Positions 62,556 through 64,000 of a stretch of DNA of 64,000 nt are shown here, one piece after another. The notes beneath the pieces are model-generated. The model made no database searches. It was not told the origin of the DNA and saw nothing but the letters and a program-made list of their open reading frames with translations. The number at the start of each line of letters is the position of its first letter. The first letter of the stretch is position 1. The translations under genes and the position numbers were made by a program. This stretch comes from Flavobacterium amnicola. GTDB taxonomy: Bacteria; Bacteroidota; Bacteroidia; Flavobacteriales; Flavobacteriaceae. The stretch lies in assembly GCF_004122165.1 (NCBI RefSeq), contig NZ_SBKO01000001.1:868001-932000 (forward strand). The letters are read 5' to 3'.

Positions 62556-64000
62556 ATGAAAAAATTAGTACTCACATTGCTATTCTTGTTGGTGACTCAA
62601 TTTGCATTTTCACAAGTGGGAATTAACACAACCGACCCAAAGGCACAATTGGAAATCAAATCTACGAATCAAGCCACACCATCCAATACCGATGGTATTC
62701 TGATTCCGAAAATTGATGCCTTTCCAGTAACGAATCCAACTGCGGCGCAGCAAGGAATGATGGTGTATTTAACTACAGTAGCTGCAGGTAAACAACCCGG
62801 TTTTTATTATTGGGATGATAGTACGCTGACTTGGAAAAGTGTTGGAGGTACCGGAACATCCGATCACGATTTTTACGAAGTAGGGACGACTACTCCGCCC
62901 GATGCTATAACCGATAGTATGTTTCACACCGGAAATGTAGGTATTGGAAATAACAACCCAGCCTACAAACTGGATGTAGACGAAACTGCTTCCGGAAAAA
63001 TTTACGCGATGCGTGTGAGACATTCCAATCCAGTTGATGGGAGTATTTCCAGTGGTGTCCAATCAAGTATTTCGGGTAGTTTTGCTACGGGAGTTATTCA
63101 AGGAGTTTCCACATCAATTACGCCAGGATCAGGTACTGCCGCCACTGGCTTGCGAAATCTCGTAGGTGGTACTTCGACAGCTGATGCTTATGGGGTGAAT
63201 AACTCTATCTCAACAAGTGGATCAGGTTCAAGGACTGGAATAAATAATAGCTTTCCGGGAACGGGAACAGGCATTACTTACGGAATGTACAATTCTTTCT
63301 CCAATCCGAATGCGATATCTTTGGGCGTAAAATCGACTTTCACAACATCCGGAATTAGAGATAAAATAGGAGTGGATAATGTGATTTCCAATTCGACTGG
63401 GGGTTTTCATACGGGAATCAGTAATACGTTTACTAATAATAACGGTGCAATGGAAGAAACAGGTGTTTTTTCCGAATTTACTGGTTCCTCAGAAGGAAAT
63501 ATTCGCGGTATTTATAACAAGATTACCAATTCTGGTAATGCTAATATACATTACGGAGTTTATAATAACATCGACGGTAGTGGTGGACTTAGGAGATATG
63601 GAGTTGAAAGCATATTGAGCGGAACATCTACAGGTGAACAATTTGGTGTAGAAAACGACATTAGCGTATCGGGAGGAAATAGCGCACACTACGGGGTTCG
63701 AAATTACCTTTCAGGCACTGGGACTGGTGACCGTTTGGGAACGAATAACTGGATTGCAGGTTCAGGAAGTGGTGCTCAGTATGGGGTGAAAAACTATATT
63801 AATAACTCTGGAAGTGGAGTTCAGTATGGTGTGCTTAACAATATTACAAGCACAGGAACAGGAGACAAATACGGAATTTACAATTACATCGCCGAAACAG
63901 CGACAAATGGGTTGCATTATGGGGTGTACTCTGATGTACCCAAAGCCACTGGTTATGCTGGTTATTTTTTAGGCCGATTTTCTATAGGAACAACGACTGC
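62556..64000 (+). CDS. Long secreted repeat protein, cut by right window edge
   Basis: The frame opens at the ATG at 62556 and stays open to the window end, 481 codons. Signal peptide residues 1-20 (MKKLVLTLLFLLVTQFAFSQ), then VGINTTDPKAQLEIKSTNQ and GILIPKIDAFP, an opening shared by many Bacteroidota tail-fibre-like or head-domain proteins. From about residue 150 to the edge there are repeats of about 20-23 residues with a YGVxN core, for example YGVNNSI, YGMYNSF, YGVYNNI, YGVENDI, YGVRNYL, YGVKNYI, YGVLNNI and YGIYNYI, with Gly-Ser-Thr spacers. Such repeats suggest a trimeric fibre or beta-helix. The C-terminus, where an S74-type chaperone or T9SS domain might be, is outside the window. Confidence 0.8.
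   Translation, partial: MKKLVLTLLFLLVTQFAFSQVGINTTDPKAQLEIKSTNQATPSNTDGILIPKIDAFPVTNPTAAQQGMMVYLTTVAAGKQPGFYYWDDSTLTWKSVGGTGTSDHDFYEVGTTTPPDAITDSMFHTGNVGIGNNNPAYKLDVDETASGKIYAMRVRHSNPVDGSISSGVQSSISGSFATGVIQGVSTSITPGSGTAATGLRNLVGGTSTADAYGVNNSISTSGSGSRTGINNSFPGTGTGITYGMYNSFSNPNAISLGVKSTFTTSGIRDKIGVDNVISNSTGGFHTGISNTFTNNNGAMEETGVFSEFTGSSEGNIRGIYNKITNSGNANIHYGVYNNIDGSGGLRRYGVESILSGTSTGEQFGVENDISVSGGNSAHYGVRNYLSGTGTGDRLGTNNWIAGSGSGAQYGVKNYINNSGSGVQYGVLNNITSTGTGDKYGIYNYIAETATNGLHYGVYSDVPKATGYAGYFLGRFSIGTTT

Noticed and set aside
62769..63689. Several open frames on the minus strand within the YGVxN gene
   Set aside because: They are antisense shadows produced by the repeat composition, with no start context or family resemblance.

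Overview
The window is a low-GC chromosomal segment from a member of the Bacteroidota, almost certainly a Flavobacterium-like species. The evidence is the TAnnTTTG-type promoter elements, the near absence of Shine-Dalgarno sequences, a DnaE with a fused N-terminal DnaQ-type exonuclease, a split atpDC locus, a short epsilon subunit, a TonB-dependent receptor with a carboxypeptidase-like N-terminal domain, and a very large protein with a type IX secretion (T9SS) C-terminal domain. I see no rRNA, tRNA, CRISPR array, insertion sequence or prophage. All stretches without a gene are shorter than 300 bases.

Region by region. 1-2633 (minus): a cut-off esterase, a flippase-like membrane protein, panD and panC. 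2741-7047 (plus): a half-length glycogen-synthase-like protein, a DUF4270 lipoprotein and glmS. 7321-11724: a TonB-dependent receptor and a GDSL lipoprotein. 11905-13709: atpD-atpC. 14304-18634: bioF-bioD-bioA and a ketoacyl-synthase-like gene. 18641-27133: recX, a 2215-residue mosaic surface protein, recA. 27229-30105: a lipoprotein, an ECF sigma factor and a probable double-membrane-spanning anti-sigma factor. 30169-34175: plsC, trpS, an MFS exporter, dusB. 34282-37149: a membrane-anchored AraC regulator, a head-GIN-domain protein, a DoxX protein and a small lipoprotein. 37220-39182: a structured leader or small RNA, then lepA. 39262-41791 (minus): yjdI-like, a GNAT protein, ruvB, queG. 41878-43284: an amino acid permease. 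43467-48008: dnaE.

The last 16 kb is the most interesting part. Two paralogous pairs of a LytTR response regulator and a TPR sensor kinase (47995-50753 and 59627-62400) each diverge from secreted or outer-membrane genes. The first faces a three-gene operon (beta-barrel, 1508-residue TANFOR-like protein, fibronectin III protein). The second faces a long repetitive YGVxN-type secreted protein cut by the window edge. Both divergent promoters carry the same arrangement: CGTTCGT, 13 nt, CGTTYGT, exactly 33 nt, CAAATTTG. This looks like a duplicated signalling unit with a conserved operator, controlling cell-surface proteins of unknown function.

Housekeeping genes (panCD, glmS, atpDC, bio, recA, recX, trpS, lepA, ruvB, queG, dnaE, trxA) are interleaved with envelope genes (TonB receptor, lipoproteins, T9SS cargo, surface operon). 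Codon and base use look uniform to the eye, so nothing points to recent transfer.
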